Source: Setophaga petechia
Lineage: Eukaryota > Chordata > Aves > Passeriformes > Parulidae
Direction of reading: 5' to 3'
Assembly (NCBI GenBank): GCA_024362935.1
Contig: JANCRA010000012.1
Location: 8,804,001-8,868,000 of the forward strand
Length of the DNA: 64,000 bases
The translations under genes were made by a program, and so were the position numbers. Every line of letters begins with the position of its first letter. Position 1 is the first letter of the stretch. Shown here piece after piece: positions 43,311 through 56,895 of this stretch. The notes under the pieces are model-generated. The model saw only the letters and a list, made by a program, of their open reading frames with translations. It was not told where the DNA came from and did not search any database.

Positions 43311-46300
43311 TGCTGAAGGAATGTGCCTTGGGTCCTTGCTGCTGCAGCAGTGCATGCAGATGCATTCATTGGCTTTGCAGCCTCTGGGGCAGGGCTTTAG
43401 CTGTGGCTGGAGGAGTTACCTGTGCTGCAGGAGGGGCTCACACATTGGGGCCCTGTGGGCTTTTTGGTAAAGAGGGCTATGTATCACTCCTGCAGGCTTC
43501 TGCTGCTCAGCACTTCTTTCTGTCTGTTCAGAGCAGGGGCATTTGTAACTTATAGCTGTCCAGAATTTCATTTGAATTGCCTTTTGTAAGAGGCAATAAG
43601 GGCAATTTTCACTTGTTTTTATCACTGTGCAGGTTTACTCATTTAAAAGTACATATTTCATCCTAAAATCTGAAACTCCTATTTTCATATTGTCTAAGAA
43701 AAAAGGTGGTAATTATACATTAAGCGTTTCAATCTTTGGGACTTAAGGTTATAGATGATGTGGCTAAAATTTTTTTATTAACCTTTAATATTTTCAACAG
43801 AACTATGTTCCTGTCTATTTCTTATGTGCTTATCTATTTTGTCACAAACAGACCTGTTAGTCAATGGTGTGGCCTAGTTGTAAAATGGTAATAGTGAGTA
43901 TTTTTGCACACATGAGAGCTGTAATGGATTAGAACAGTATCTGCCTTATTGATGGCTGAGTTCTAGCCAACAAGTGAAACAGAGCTGGAAAGCCTAGCAC
44001 ACTGATTGTTTCAACAAAAACTTAAATTTTATACTCACTCAAAAAGACATCCCTTGTTTCCTCAGGCTGAAATTTACCTTTATGCTTTTTGTAGAAGAAA
44101 CAACTGTGTCCCATCCCCAGAGTGCTGTCCTTCAAAAGATGAAGCGATGGAAGAGGCAGGGCTATAGCTGGTAAAATACAGATTCAGAAACAAGGCGTTG
44201 TGTTTTGTACAAATTCAGGCTGCATGTGTCTGTTTCATAGAGCTAAATGCAGAGCCAGGTTGCTGTTAACAGGTCAAGGTAAGTGTGATATGTAGACCAC
44301 AGCAAGCAAGATTTTAAGAAAGGAAAAGTAACCCCATGTGCACTTGTGTCTCGTTAGAATAAAGCTGGTTCCCCTCTGTAGGGGGAGGGACTGATCAGAA
44401 TCCTGCAGGCTTTGATGGCTGCTCAGTCCAGCAGCTGGGATGGCATGGGAAGCATCCTGCAGCAGGGGAAAGCAGCTGCTCTCATTTACCCTGGACACAC
44501 ACAAAGGGCTGAGCAGTCCCTGCCTTTGAATTAACATCATATTTGTGCTGGCAGCACCAAAACACTCAGCATCTTATTTACTCATGGTAGGGGAGGGGAT
44601 AGCTGTCTGATTTCCCAGCTTTATCTTGAGTGCACAAGAGTCACCATTGCTATCAGGGGATGCTGTGTGCTTGATCCCTCTGTACTGAGGCAACAAAGGG
44701 CCTGGATCTCTGCCAGCTCTCTACAGGTTTGTAATCCTCAGCTGGCAGCAATTTTACTTGCCACCATCAGTGGAGCAAGCTCATAAAAATTCTCTCATAC
44801 GGCAGGAATTATCCTGGTAGCAGGCTATAGTTCTGCAGCCCTCACAATTAAAGTGCTGTGTGATCTCTGGTGTGATGCTAGAGAGGGGGTTTTGATCAGA
44901 AACCCACCGTGGGGAGGGAGACTGTAAGGTGATGGTGGAGGAAAATAAAGCTGAGGGGTCAGAATGGGGTAACAATAGAGAACTCCTTAGTGAAGAATAG
45001 AATCCATTAGTATAAGGAGGTGTTTAAGGAAGCCAAATACATTGTGATTTAGGCCACTGTGACCAGTGATCTGGGGATCAGACCTCTGTGACAATGCTGT
45101 ATATTGTGCATATTCTGCATGTGCTGACTCCTGGGAGTGTCTCTGCTGTGGGAGCTGGCATAGTGACAGTGCTGGCTGAGAGCTTTGCCACCAGCCTGCA
45201 GGAGAAGCAGTAGTAAACTAAATCCAACAGAGCCCTGGCAATGCCAAATCCCCAAGAACCAGTGCCAATAGTGCAGAATGGAGTCACTGTGGGGTCTGTA
45301 CCACTTTGGCCCTGTCACCTCAGCAGCAAACCCATCTGCAGCACAGGCTGGGGCTGGGACACTGAAACACCAGCTGACAGGCCAGCACCATTGCTAGAAT
45401 GGATTGTACTGGAGCCAAACAGTGATGGGTGGTGAATTCTTCAAGGCTCTGGCTCTGCTGCACACTTGGCTAGCGGTGGAAGGCATGGGTGCAGAGCTGC
45501 CACTGAAGAAGAGAAAGAAAAGAGATGCCACCTTGATGTGAAGGGCTGAGTTCATCACCTGCTCATGCACACAGGGTACCTGCAGCCTGTTTATTTTCCC
45601 CCACTGCCCAGAACTGAGCAGCACATAAAGCTGGGGCCATGCTGTGCTGGTTTGGCTGCCTGCCCTCCTGCAAACTCCTGGGGAGCTGTAGGGTTCCTCA
45701 CTCCTGGAAACTGCCTGAAGACAGTCCCTCATGCTTCCAAAAAGGCCCCACTCCTGAGCAAGTCATGACAGCACATCAAATATTCTGGATCATCATGGAT
45801 CATCTACTTCTATTCTTGTGGGAGGACTTAGTGTGTGTTCATTCCTAACAGATTTGCTGTATTGCCTAAAGCAAAACTGTTGTCACAGAAACCAGAGTCA
45901 GAAGCAAGACTTTGCTGCTTAATCACCTTGAAATACTAAGCTGAAAAATTAGTCAAAAGAATGGTACAGGATAGGAGTGTGTCCCCAGCCCTTAAATATT
46001 AGGGAATGAGGGCATTTTCTTCAAGTTTAAGATCTAGCCTCTGTATATTAGTTGCATTTTAGAGACTGACTCAAATGTGCAATGACTCTGTCATGTCCAG
46101 TGAATCCAGGTGTACCTTTATAAACAATGCTTTCCTACAGACACTATCAATTTGGAGCAGTAAGAAATTAAAATTTTAGCCTTGTGTTTTTACAAATTTT
46201 CCTTTTTATTTTTCATTGTAACTTCCAAAATTTTGCCTGCACTCAGTAGCACTCTTCCTGCCTGGATCTTTCATTCTTCATTCTGAGTTAGAAGAAGGCA

Positions 46301-49300
46301 GCAAGATAAAGCTGTGTTGTGCCATCCTTAAAATTTTTGGCTGCTTGGACACAGTCAAAGGTTTGCCCATTGCTTCAGGACAAGCACCCTAGGAGCTAGG
46401 GAAATATGGACCAACCCTGACCATGTTTTTCTTTCATTCTTTCTTTGAGGAAAGCTTATTCTCTGTTATCCATGTTTTCAGTTAATGTTTTGCTGTGGGT
46501 TCTGCTTGGCTGATACAGGAATGCTTCCTCAGGCTCTTTTTTTTTTGCCCCCTTACCTCCTGGACAAAACCCATAATACTCAGTAGACTATTCTTCTTAT
46601 TCTTCTACAAGAGTTTTCTTCTATCTAGCTCTCCAAGTAGGTTCCCTCTCATTCTGCTACATCAGTGATTGTTGCAAACAGTGGGGGTGTATTTGGACAG
46701 CTGACTCTCATAATCCATCAGGCCCATGGAATCTGATTGATTGCTGCTGCTGCCAGGAGATTGTACCTGCTGCTTGCAGGTACCTGTGCCCTATCAGCAA
46801 AGCGGTTTGTGCTTGCCATTACATCCTGTCAGCAACTGAGCAACTCCTCATTAATTCATAAATCTTGCTCTGTCTTTTCTTGGCTTGTGACTTCATGTTA
46901 CTGCTGCCAGCTGTGTTTCCTCCTTAATTGTCTGTGCAGCTTTTGACTTAATGCAGTCATGGAGGAGGCTCTATGCTGATATTTAACTCACAATCTGAGT
47001 AAAAACTGGTATTAGCACAAGCTTTAATCAATTCACCTATTTGGTTTCAATTTAATTTGAAGTTTGAAGTAGCCTGCAGTCAGAGCCAGAGTTGCTGCTT
47101 TCTGTGGCCTAAGATCAGCAGCTGAATCCCCTGGGTTATTTCTTGTCATGTAAAGCAGTAGTCATTTCATATGCTGCACCTGCCCTGCCTTGGGATGGTA
47201 TTCTATCTGTTGTTATACATGTTGATCTTCCTAGCTCCTTTTTATTTTCTCATTTATATACAACATCCCCTAAATCATCTTCCTCTGGTGACTTCACATC
47301 TAATTCTCCACTACTTTCTGCAGATACAGCAGCTATTTTTAATTTTTGCATCCCAATCTGCTTTTGCAAGCATCTAATTTTAGCTTCACATTTAATATGA
47401 TCAGGTTCCCTTGGAGCTCTCCTTTGCTCTGGGGTGAATGGCTGCACTGTGCATGCTAATCCTTCTGCTAGATTCTCCTGCTTTATGCTTCTGTGGCTTT
47501 TCTTTCCCTTTTTCTGAATTGAAAATACTATATTTCACTATTACCTTTATGAGCCACTAGACTCTACTTCTTTTCAAGCTTTGTAGTATTTTCTTTTTAA
47601 ACAGCTTTCAGATCAGAGAAATTATTTTCTGCTTTTACACTGGCTCTAGCAGAACAAAATGTCTTAGCTGCTCCCCCAACAGCCACATTAACACAGGAAT
47701 TGTATCCTCAGGTTTCATTTCATAATCACTCTAAAATGGCTAGAGAACACTTATTTCTATATTGTGCCTGATCCTATGAACTGGAATGGCACATCTCTTC
47801 TTCCACAGAGAGATGGTTGCAGCATGGAAGATCTCATGGGTGGTTTTTTGTAGATTCTCTTATATTGCTCAGATTTTCAGATGGCATTTGTTTGGCATTA
47901 GTGGCTTGTTGAGGTCTCTGCCTGCAGTGACATAAAGATTGCTGTCCAGTACAGAAACAAAAGACTGGGAAAACTGTAAAGGACAGATGCTGGCTATCTA
48001 ATAAGTATTTTTCTGGTACCTAGCCTAGTCTGCACAGAGCAAAAGGAGGTTATGATGCCTTGAGACTGAATTTGACCTACTCTTACAAAAGGAGTTTTGC
48101 TCTGGGAGTCTTCCCTCTCTTCAGAAGGGCCACTGTTGGCTCTGGGCCCTTTACTGACATGATGTGCTTCTACTGCCCTGGCACAGTTCCTGTTCACACC
48201 ATGGTAACAGCCTACAATTCAACTGGACATCTCACTGTGAGCTGATCAGCAAACACCCCTGATCAGCAGCAGAAGAGGAGAGGACACAATATTCTCATAA
48301 TGAGTGCGAAGGAGAAAAATGGGGATAGAGTCCTTGAAGCTGCAGCAGCTCAGAGCTGAATTTGGGGTTTTCAGAGGTTCCCAGTAGTGACTGTGGATGC
48401 AAGGCATCTTTATGACAGTGTGCAGGCAATGATCCCAGGCACAACACCAGCAGTAGAGGAGGAGAGGGCTCCTGGAGCCCTGGAGAGGGCTCATACAGAA
48501 ATTGGCATGATACTGGGAAGGTCTCTTCCTAGAAGATCATGAGTGCAGGTAGATTAAGCAATCATGGTTAGAGAATAAAATAGTATGTGCTAGTAGAGAA
48601 GACAAGGATGATTATTTTTAGCTTTAGTTTCCACAGAGACTGTGCATCAAAAGTAATGAGAAAGGACTGGCAGTAACAGGAGGCTTTTTGCATTCAGCTC
48701 CTTGAAGAGTGTCTCGAGAATGAAGATAGACCAAGAAATGAATTTGAGAAATGCTTTGCTAAAGTAAAAAGCCAAAGGGCCTGTATTTCCTTTTTGTCCT
48801 GAGGCCCTGAAAGCTCTTAATTAAGGAAGTAATTTAATTTTGAACTTTACTGACTGTCTGGTTTATTACGTGGCAAATGTGGGCCCTTCAGAGCTTTCAA
48901 CATTTTCTTGCTGGAAGTAGAGCAGCACTGCTGCAAATTTGGAAGATCTCTACTTTCTTCTTCAAGAGACCGTGAACTTATTTTTCCATGAGCTGGACAG
49001 TAGCTTGTGTGGATTTACAGCAAGTGCAATAGGCCTCCAGGCTGGAGAGAAGGAGTTTTACTGGCCATGCATATGTGCTGGTGCCCCAAAATGGGCAGAA
49101 AGGATCATTCCCTTCTGGATTAATCTCTTGAGCTGCCATTCAGTTACAACCACCTGTCATGACCTACAGCTAACAAAGCTGAAAGGACAGTGATTCTTTC
49201 ATGCAAGAAGAGCCAGCAGAGTGATTACAGCCAAGTTCTGGCTGGAGGCACCCTGGGGCTGGCTGCTGCTTTATTTTATTAAGAGGGTAAGTTCATGCCC

Positions 49301-50043
49301 TTTTAACTCTGTGGAAAAAGCTTCTGGTTCAGTGATGGGGCAGGATATCTTCAGGAGCATGTAAGAGCATGATAGTGATTCAGCACTGGCCTGGCATGAG
49401 GAAATCCCTGTCCTGACTTACAGAGCAACACAGACGCTGTCCTGAAATGTCTGTTACTTTAGTTCTTTGTTGATCATCCAAGCTGGCTCCTTCACTGCAC
49501 CGGGGTGGGGAGGGGACAAAAGGGTGTGAGGTACAAGCTGCAGCTCTGCTGGTCCTGGAGGGTGCCCTGCCATGGGTGAGCTGTCAGCAGTCCCAGGGAC
49601 ACCACCCACCCTGTGCAGACAGACAGGGCTACACCAATGCTCTGCCCTCTTCCCCCTTCTCTCTCATCCCCTCCAGCACCAGTGGGGTTGGTAGGATGCT
49701 AAAACACATCCTGGCATCAGGCAAAGTAGTTTGGGAAATTCTTCACTGAGGTTTCTATATCACTGAGCTGGATTTGCTGCTGTTAGATATTGGCAGGACT
49801 CAGATCTCCCTAGGCAGGCTCAGATGGGGTGCTCAGATATCTGGGGAGACTTTTGGGGTAGTGATTGACAGAACAAGGTGTCAAACTTCTTCAGACACTT
49901 TCATAGCTGGGTGGCATTTGAATAGATGATATTTCATTTCTGGATTTTAGTCCTTGTTTTTTAATATTTTATAGCAAGCAAATACTGCTGTATTTTGGTA
50001 TACTGACTAGGAAATACCTTTTGGCAGAAATTAGTGTCCATTT
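43311..50043. other. Intergenic, no gene recognised
   Basis: Mixed composition, with open frames under about 115 codons. No LTR or CR1 end was recognised. Neither SYPL1 nor CDHR3 exons are seen in it. Confidence 0.65.
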
Positions 50044-50115
50044 TGATGTGTTTGAATGCTGTCACTTTTCTAAAGTGCTTGATGTGTTTGAATGCTGTCA
50101 CTTTTCTAAAGTGCT
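50044..50115. repeat. Tandem duplication, 2 x 36 bp, exact
   Basis: The unit beginning TGATGTGTTTGAATGCTGTC is present twice without differences (50,044-50,079 and 50,080-50,115), which indicates a very recent duplication or an assembly artefact. Confidence 0.95.
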
Positions 50116-50599
50116 TTTTTTCCCCCCTGAAATGTTGGGGGTGTCTAATCTCATAGGCGCTTCTACCACAGGCTGCAAGCTTTCACATCTCTAAGGGCAT
50201 TTCAAAGTGTATTAGACAGCTAGCCCTGGTGCTGGTAGTTAACAGAGAAACCTCAGCCTCCTCTCTAGGTGTCAGTGTGGTTATACTGCTTGCATGAAGC
50301 GGGATGATGTGATCATGCTGGATGTTGCAGGGAGGAGCATTTAGAAATTCAGTGTGAAAATGGATTGAACATGGTTCCTCTTGCTTTGGTGTCCATGGCT
50401 GTGCAGAGAGCTGCCGAAGCATCCTTCCCTGCCTACAAAAGAGTAGGTGACGAGGTACAGGAGCGCCCAACCTGTGTCTCAGCTAAACAGCAAGGAACGG
50501 GCTCAGTTCAGTGTGGCAAAGGGAATAGCTCAAAGCAAACAGAAAATAGGTCATTTGATCGTTCCTGGAGTGACCCAAAGGGCTCTGCAGCGGATAAAT

Positions 50600-51330
50600 C
50601 CTGTAACGGGATCATCTCTTTCCCGATACGCTGTGGTGCCTGGCGGTCGGGCTCTTCTCCCTCGTTTTCTCCAATTCACTTTTCTTTCTGCCTGACCCTC
50701 ACCCACGGGCCCTGCGGTGCTCGGGCCCCGTGCGGAGCTGGGGGAGTGCGGGCAGCCCGAGTGGAGTCGGGGGCCGGTGGCGCTGCTAGCGGCCGGGCGG
50801 GGCGCTCGGTGTCACCGCGGGGCTGCGGGAGGGGGAGCCCGGGGCCCGGGGAGGTTGCGGGAGCCCGGGCAGGAGGAGCGGGGAGCCCGGGGCCTGGAGG
50901 GGCTGCGGGAGCCCGGGCAGGAGGAGCGGGGAGCCCGGGGCCTGGAGGGGCTGCGGTAGCCCGGGAAGCAGGAGCGGGGAGCCCGGAGCCTGAGGAGGCT
51001 GAGGTAGCCCAGGCAGCAGGAGCGGGGCTGCGGGAGCCCGGGCAGCAGGAGCGGAGCTCTGCGGGGCCCCGCGGGCTCCCCACAGCCGGGCTGCCCCAGG
51101 GCAAGGCCGTGCCGCCGCTTTCTCGCCTCAAGCCGCTCCATGCGCTGCCTCCCTCTCTGCCAGCAGCGCCTGGAGAGAGTTTGAGCCGAGCAGCCGCTGA
51201 CTGGCACAGAGCCCTTCTCTGCCATCGCTTTCAGTACTTCAGGAAAGGAGAAGTGGCTGGAGACAGCTGCGACCAGGCCAGAGAAGGGGGCGCTGGGGCT
51301 CCTCCTCCGCCTGGGGCCGATTGGGGCAGG
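50600..51330. promoter_or_regulatory. Orphan CpG island
   Basis: The interval has high G+C and very frequent CG dinucleotides, densest at 50,700-51,130, with GGGCGG-type boxes near 50,790-50,800. It lies between the 3' ends of two convergent genes, where neither known promoter should be. The long plus-strand open frame across it (50,365-51,366) is Gly/Ala/Pro/Arg-rich low-complexity sequence produced by composition and the internal minisatellite. It could be a promoter of a noncoding RNA or an unannotated gene, or a GC-biased repeat. Confidence 0.55.
50857..51058. repeat. 48-bp GC-rich minisatellite, about 4 copies
   Basis: Unit starts fall at 50,857, 50,905, 50,953 and 51,001. The unit begins GCGGGAGCCCGGGCAGGAGG. 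The first two are near identical and later copies drift. A partial unit precedes the array near 50,833 and another lies at 51,029. It sits inside the CpG island. Confidence 0.92.
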
Positions 51331-51345
51331 GGTCCTCCTGCTGTT

Positions 51346-51800
51346 ACAGAATTACAGAATAATTAGCGTTGGAAGGGACTGTTGGAGAACATCTAGTCTA
51401 ACCCCCTTGCCAAGGCAGGATCACCAAAATCAGGTTACACAGGAATGTGTCCAGGTGTGTTTTGAATGTCCCCACAGAGGGAGACTCCATGACGTCCCTG
51501 GGCAGCTGTTCCAGCGCTCTGCCACCCCAACATAAAGAAGTTCTTCCTAATGTTGAGGTGGAATTCCTTGTGGTTCTTTTTGGGTTTTTTTAATGGCCAT
51601 TGCTCTTCATCCTGTCACTGGCATCACTGAAAAGAGTCTGGCACATTTTCTTGGCATCATTGACATATTTATGCTGAGATCCTCTCTCAGTCTTCTCTAG
51701 ATTAAACAGGCCCAGTGCCTGCAGTCTCTCCTCATAAGAGAGATGCTCTAGACCCCTTATTGTGTTTGTTGCCCTTTGCTGCATCCTCTTTATCTTTCCA
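51346..51800 (-). mobile_element. CR1 LINE 3' end (truncated)
   Basis: On the minus strand it contains decayed reverse-transcriptase ORF C-terminal sequence (IRGLEHLSYEERLQALGLF, then WNRLP-like coding around 51,490-51,560). It finishes with the CR1 3' UTR, GGTTAGACTAGATG and TTCCAACGCTAATTATTCTG, ending in degenerate ATTCTGTA repeats. The frame is broken after SDRMKSNGH by a stop, so it is inactive. The 5' truncation, typical of CR1, is near 51,800 but not sharply placed. Confidence 0.9.
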
Positions 51801-54800
51801 CCCTGTCCCCTCACAGGGTATGTGCCCAGAGCTGTGCTAAATGTGCAGATAGAGCAGCCTGTGGGTCCACCAGCCCTGCTGCCCACATGGACAGGACCAG
51901 GCTGCAAGCCCTCCCTGAGTGAGGTTCATGTGCATGGGATGCACACAGTCCCTCTGGAAGCAGCTGCTGTCACAGCTGCCCAGCAGGCAGTGCTGGCCAC
52001 AGAGGGGCCAACCCTGCGCAAACACAGAGCTGCTGCTCCAGTCTGCATGGCCCCAGCTGGGGTCCACAAGCAGGAATCAAAAATGAAGCACAACTGCATG
52101 GCCAGACCAAGCTGTGCCTTGCCCATGTCATTCACCAGCTGAAATCCCTGACATCTATTGACCCACAGCAGCTGAAGTTTGATACCAAAGAACTGCAGTG
52201 GTACAGTTCTTGAATACAATTCAGGGTCAGATGCATTCATCTGTTTTGTTTGCAAGTGTGTCTCTCACGCAATAATGAGCCTGCTACAGAAACTTGCTGA
52301 AGCTTGTATTTGACTTCTTCAATCTCCTGGCCAGGCCCATGCTTTTCTTCTGGGCTGCTGTGATGCACATCTCATGGCGTCTGCTTCCAGATGCAGAATT
52401 ACCCCAAGTCAGGTCCCAGAAAGCAGACCTTGGAGCACTGGCTAAGCATGGCTGGTGCCCCCTCTCCCCCTGGGATCTGAGCAGGCAGCAGCAGAGCTGT
52501 CTGACCTTCATGCTCAGTTTTTCTCTCGTTTTCAGCTTCCTCCGGTACTGGTGCAGCGGCACAGACCTGCCCTCACCTGAACAACCTGAGCTGAGACTCA
52601 GCTGATTTACCTCTGTGTGCACTCTGTCGGCATTGATATCTGATCTAGGCATGCAGAAAGAGCTGCTTTCAGAGCACAGCTCATCTATCTATTCTAGATG
52701 TCTGCTTTTTAATAAGTCACCCCCAGTATCTCTTTCTCCCCATGACAACACAGGGAGCTTTCAGGGACCAGTTCAGACAAGGTGTGTGCAGATGGAGCCC
52801 AGGGGGGCCAGCCTGTGCTCAGCCTTTCAGCTGGAGCTTTGCAAAGGACTGCTGTGGCTGGGGGTGTCAGACACCCAACCAGCTGGGGCATGTGCAACGT
52901 GCTGTTGTGGCTGCTTGCTGTTAAAATGTTAGTTACATGATGGTGTTGCAATCTGGCTCTCATAACATAAGCTAGCAGCCAGATTCTTTGCTCAGGAGGA
53001 GAAGGATTGCTTCCCTTGTATGACCCTCGTTCTCTGAGGGGATCCAAGCACCATCTTCTGCTCCTATGAGCAGTCACAAAGTGGCAGCCTCCTGGGCAGA
53101 CCTTCTCCATCTCTGCAGCTGAAGTAGTCCTCATGTGTAGGTCTCTTCCAGATCATGAAGAAATGTAGTATCAGCACTTTTATATTACTTGATATAAATG
53201 AAGTTACATTGCCAGAAGCTGAGACTTCTGATGTTTATTACAAGTGCTATTTATAACACCAGCATGAAAGCAGAGTCTTTGGAGAAAAGCACAAAAACCC
53301 CAGTAACATGATCACATATAAACTGCCTGGGGGAATTAGATCCCACCAGGAAAAGAGACCTGTGCTCTTTCCTAATCACTCTTGAAACTTTCAGAGCAAT
53401 GTCAATCCACAGATCTGGAAGCACTAAAGAGATGTGTCATAGGTGGAGACATAGCAATTAAAAGCTGTGGCAGAACTCACACTGATTTTTGTAGACTTCA
53501 GATAAAATCATTGCATAACATGTAATAGGCAGCTGTAGGTCAGGAACTGTTGCCCCCAGCCAGTGTGCCTGAACCACCAGGTGCCTTTCCTCCTCTTCTA
53601 GTCTCAGTTTATCAGTGTCATCACCCTAAAGTAAATGGCACCAAAGTTCACACTTTGTGTTCACAGGGACTAACAGAGCTGTTGAAGACTAGAGAGGCTG
53701 TTCTCATCATCTAGTCTGACCCTCTACAGCACACAGCAGCTGTTCTTGACCTCTGAAGGCTTCAAATGATGGAAAGAGCCCATGGTCTTGGCTAATTGTT
53801 CTAATAATCAAATGCTTTTATTGTGTAGAGCTGCACTTAATCTTTGCTCTCAGTCCATCTAGTGGCAGCTCTAGACACTGACTCTGTGTTCTCAAAAGAC
53901 TTCTGAATAAAAAAAACCCACAAAAGCTCCTCTGACAATTAGAAGAGGTTTCTAACATTTAAAGCTGTACTGCACAGTGTACCATAATCTCTATTTTATG
54001 AAAAAATATATTTTGCTTTTATATTCAAAGTATCTTTTCACATTTTGTTTGATAAAGTAAGTAACAAGCATAAACCTGGGTCAGCCAGTTCTACCTTCTC
54101 TGCTTTTGTCCTATCAAAGACAAGCCAGAGACATGAATGGATGTGCTTTGGCTCAAGAAGACCAAGAATTCATTCTTGATTCCTTCACAGGAAGGAACAC
54201 TTACAGTAGTAGGGGCAGCTGATAGGAAAATGGTGCTGCTTTAGCATAAAGCTACTGCTCATGTAAAACCTTGTTATTCCTTGATTTTGTAGATCCTAAG
54301 CAAGGGAAGTAGAAAGACCAAGATGAAGAATGACTTGGAGCTGGAGATCAGCATTTCACAGCAGGAAGGGTGAAGCTGTGCTTTGTTGTCTGCACTCTGG
54401 TCTCCTCATGCAGGAGCTGTATGGAACTCACAGGATGTTTTGTCTTGCTTAACCCTGCCCCTGCAAGTGCTGAGCACACCAGCTAAACCCACCTCAACTG
54501 GGTGCAGGCGTTCTAACAGTGTTAGTGCTTGGATCTGGCATCTCTTCTATCTATGGCTCTTCTTAGTTCAGCTGTCAACTGTTCTGAGACCAGAGATGAC
54601 AGCACCACTCCAAGACCCATTGCTTTTCACCCAACTGTTGCCCAGCTATGGGAGACCATGGCATCAGCAGTGTTGGCCATGACTTTTGTGTACACATACA
54701 TGGAGTTCAGAGCCTGCTGTGATACCAGGTTATGCTGCTGTTGGGGTTTTTTCCCTAAGAAGGAAGGAAATAAGTTTGTGCAGTTCAGCAGCAGGAGCAG

Positions 54801-56641
54801 TAGTAAAGAAAGATGAGTATTCATCTGCCTCTTTGCCAGCTTCTTGGCTGAAACTACAGCCTGTCTCTCCTTTGCCTTAAAAAACAGGTATTTATCTCTT
54901 AATCACTGAAGTAGAGCTAGAATAATCAAGGAAGCAAAGCAGCTGCCCTAGAGAAATGTTCAGGAAAGTAAATACAAAAACCCATGTGTCTTCCTGTCAT
55001 AAAAATAATGCAGTTTACTTCTTCAGGTAACAAAATCTAATGTCTGGAGGTGCCAGGTGTGCATATGGAGAGATTGGTGTCAGAGTGCTAGGAAGATCAG
55101 AGTTACAACAGCACTACCAGCTACTGCAGAGTTTCTTTATGTCACTGGAAAACCACCTGAGTAGAAACTGAATGTGCTGTATTTACAGCTAAAAAATGCA
55201 AACAATAGTGGGTTGGAGCACTGAATGTGTGGCTGCCCCTGTTGGTGCTGGAGGGTCAAACAAATGTTATGACAACTGCCATGGACACAGTAAAGTGATA
55301 ATGTGCTCAGGGAGTATAAAGTCTTTCCTATCTGTATCATTGTGGTGTTCATTACACACTGAGTTTCTGATTGTGCAATGAAACAACATGTGACTGAAGA
55401 TGATTTGTGTTAGGGAAGTTGCTCCCGAGCCAAGCCACTCCTTTGGAGCACAGCAAAGAGTCACAGCACCATGACACTTGTTTCTGTGAAGTGTAGGATC
55501 CAGTGATTTCACTGTGGATTTCTCCATCCAGGTCCTTCATTGCATGACAAAAACAATGTATGTGAGAGACTGAATGTAATCTTCACTGACTGCCACTGCT
55601 CAACTTAAACTGAAATTATCTTTTACCACCTGATATCAGTCCCATGCTGTCAAAAAATGTTTTTGTAATCAGGAAAGAAAACAAGCCAAGACAAACCATG
55701 GGGTATTAAGTCATCATTTATAATTACTTTTCTTCAGATTAAAATAATTTTATAAAATCTTGTCGGGTTTGTTTGGTTTATATTAGGTTTTTAGACAGCT
55801 CTTACATTATACATGCTCACACTCAGAAAAGATTATTTCACCCCATGTGTTTACTGTCATTATTCTTTTGAGTATATTCCACTTGATCCTGTAAAGTACT
55901 ATATGTGCCAGAGGAAATACCAAAGGTGAAGATATTGAATGCTCTTAGTGTTACAAAAGATAAATAAGCTGAAAGTGTTGACAGCCTGAGATGCCACAAG
56001 AAGCTGTGAGTTTTCTCTACTCCAGAACTGCTTTCAAGCCATGGACTTTTCTACAGCAAGATGGGAGGGCCAGGAAGGGTTGAAATAAAATACTGAATGA
56101 AAAGAAAATATTTTTAGCTTCTACCAGCAAACATTTCTACCCTGGTGTGCTTTTCACTCACTTGGTTGCTCAGCAGGGACAGGAGACCCCATTCACATCT
56201 GTGTGTGCTGCCATTCCCAAAGGCAGGCAGAGGATGGGGCCATGCCTGCCAGAGGTGCAGACTTTTCTATGGGGAAACTACCAGTGTCTGTAGGAGGCAG
56301 TGGGCACTGAATGCTTCTGTCCATGACTCTGCTTTGTTTCCTCTTCTTCTCTCCTGCTCCTACACGCACCTGCCAAAGGTGCATCCAGATTCATCTTGCC
56401 TTTGGGTCTGGTTTCCACACCTTATGGCCACCTTTTGTTTTACAGCTGAGAGAGAGAGAAAAATCACATCTGATTCTTTCGCTGTTCAGATCGGGGTCAG
56501 TTGGGAGGTGCCTTGGAGTCTCATGCACTCTGGCCTAATAAAAAAGCAGAGTTCATTTTGTGACAGGAGGTCAGTGCTTGCTTTCAGGGGCTGGTGAGGA
56601 TAAGCCCCCATCCTCAGACTCCTCTTTCTTCTTCTGCAATC
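51801..56641. other. Intergenic between CR1 and the CDHR3 stop codon, including the probable CDHR3 3' UTR
   Basis: No gene was recognised. The part just below 56,641 should be CDHR3 3' UTR, but I found no clear AATAAA on the minus strand close to the stop. An old CR1 remnant lies at 53,670-53,880. Confidence 0.6.
53670..53880 (-). mobile_element. Ancient CR1-like remnant
   Basis: The plus strand reads TCATCTAGTCTGACCCTCTA, then AATGATGGAAAGAGCCCATG and TTGTTCTAATAATCAAATGC. The spacing and wording match the antisense of old reptile/bird CR1 3' regions as I know them. It is highly diverged. Confidence 0.5.
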
Positions 56642-56895
56642 TCAGCCCTGCTTGGCTTGAGTTTCTGATTGCCCTGCCGAGGGCTTGGCAGTTGGTTTTG
56701 TTGCTGCAGTCAGCTCTTTCCTCTTCTCTGAAGGCTCTTTTCTGCTTGGTGCCTCTGCCCCATCTGCCCCTTGGCCATTGTGTTCTGTGGCACTGGACAT
56801 TACCTGCAGAGCCAGCACTGGCTGAAGGGGCTCATTGCTCTTCTTCCACCTCCGGGCCCCCGACCGCGTATTGAACTCATACACTCTGCCAGTAA
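56642..56895 (-). CDS. CDHR3: CDHR3 last coding exon
   Basis: The acceptor is ttctttcaag and the first two bases complete the split Val codon. It encodes VTGRVYEFNTRSGARRWKK, which parallels human VTGEIYEFNSKTGARKWKD, and then a low-complexity polar tail to TGA at 56,642-56,644. The tail beyond ARRWKK is not conserved with human as I recall it. Confidence 0.9.

Noticed and set aside
47250..47447. Minus-strand frame that at first looked like a retroviral gag fragment
   Set aside because: Downstream sequence in any frame is interrupted and does not follow a capsid pattern I can recognise. There are no LTRs nearby, so I do not support a provirus call.
50365..51366. 333-codon open frame on the plus strand
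   Set aside because: It spans the CpG island and its 48-bp minisatellite. The translation is low-complexity Gly/Ala/Pro/Arg with no domain, and openness is explained by GC composition and a repeat length divisible by three. The opposite strand is equally open.
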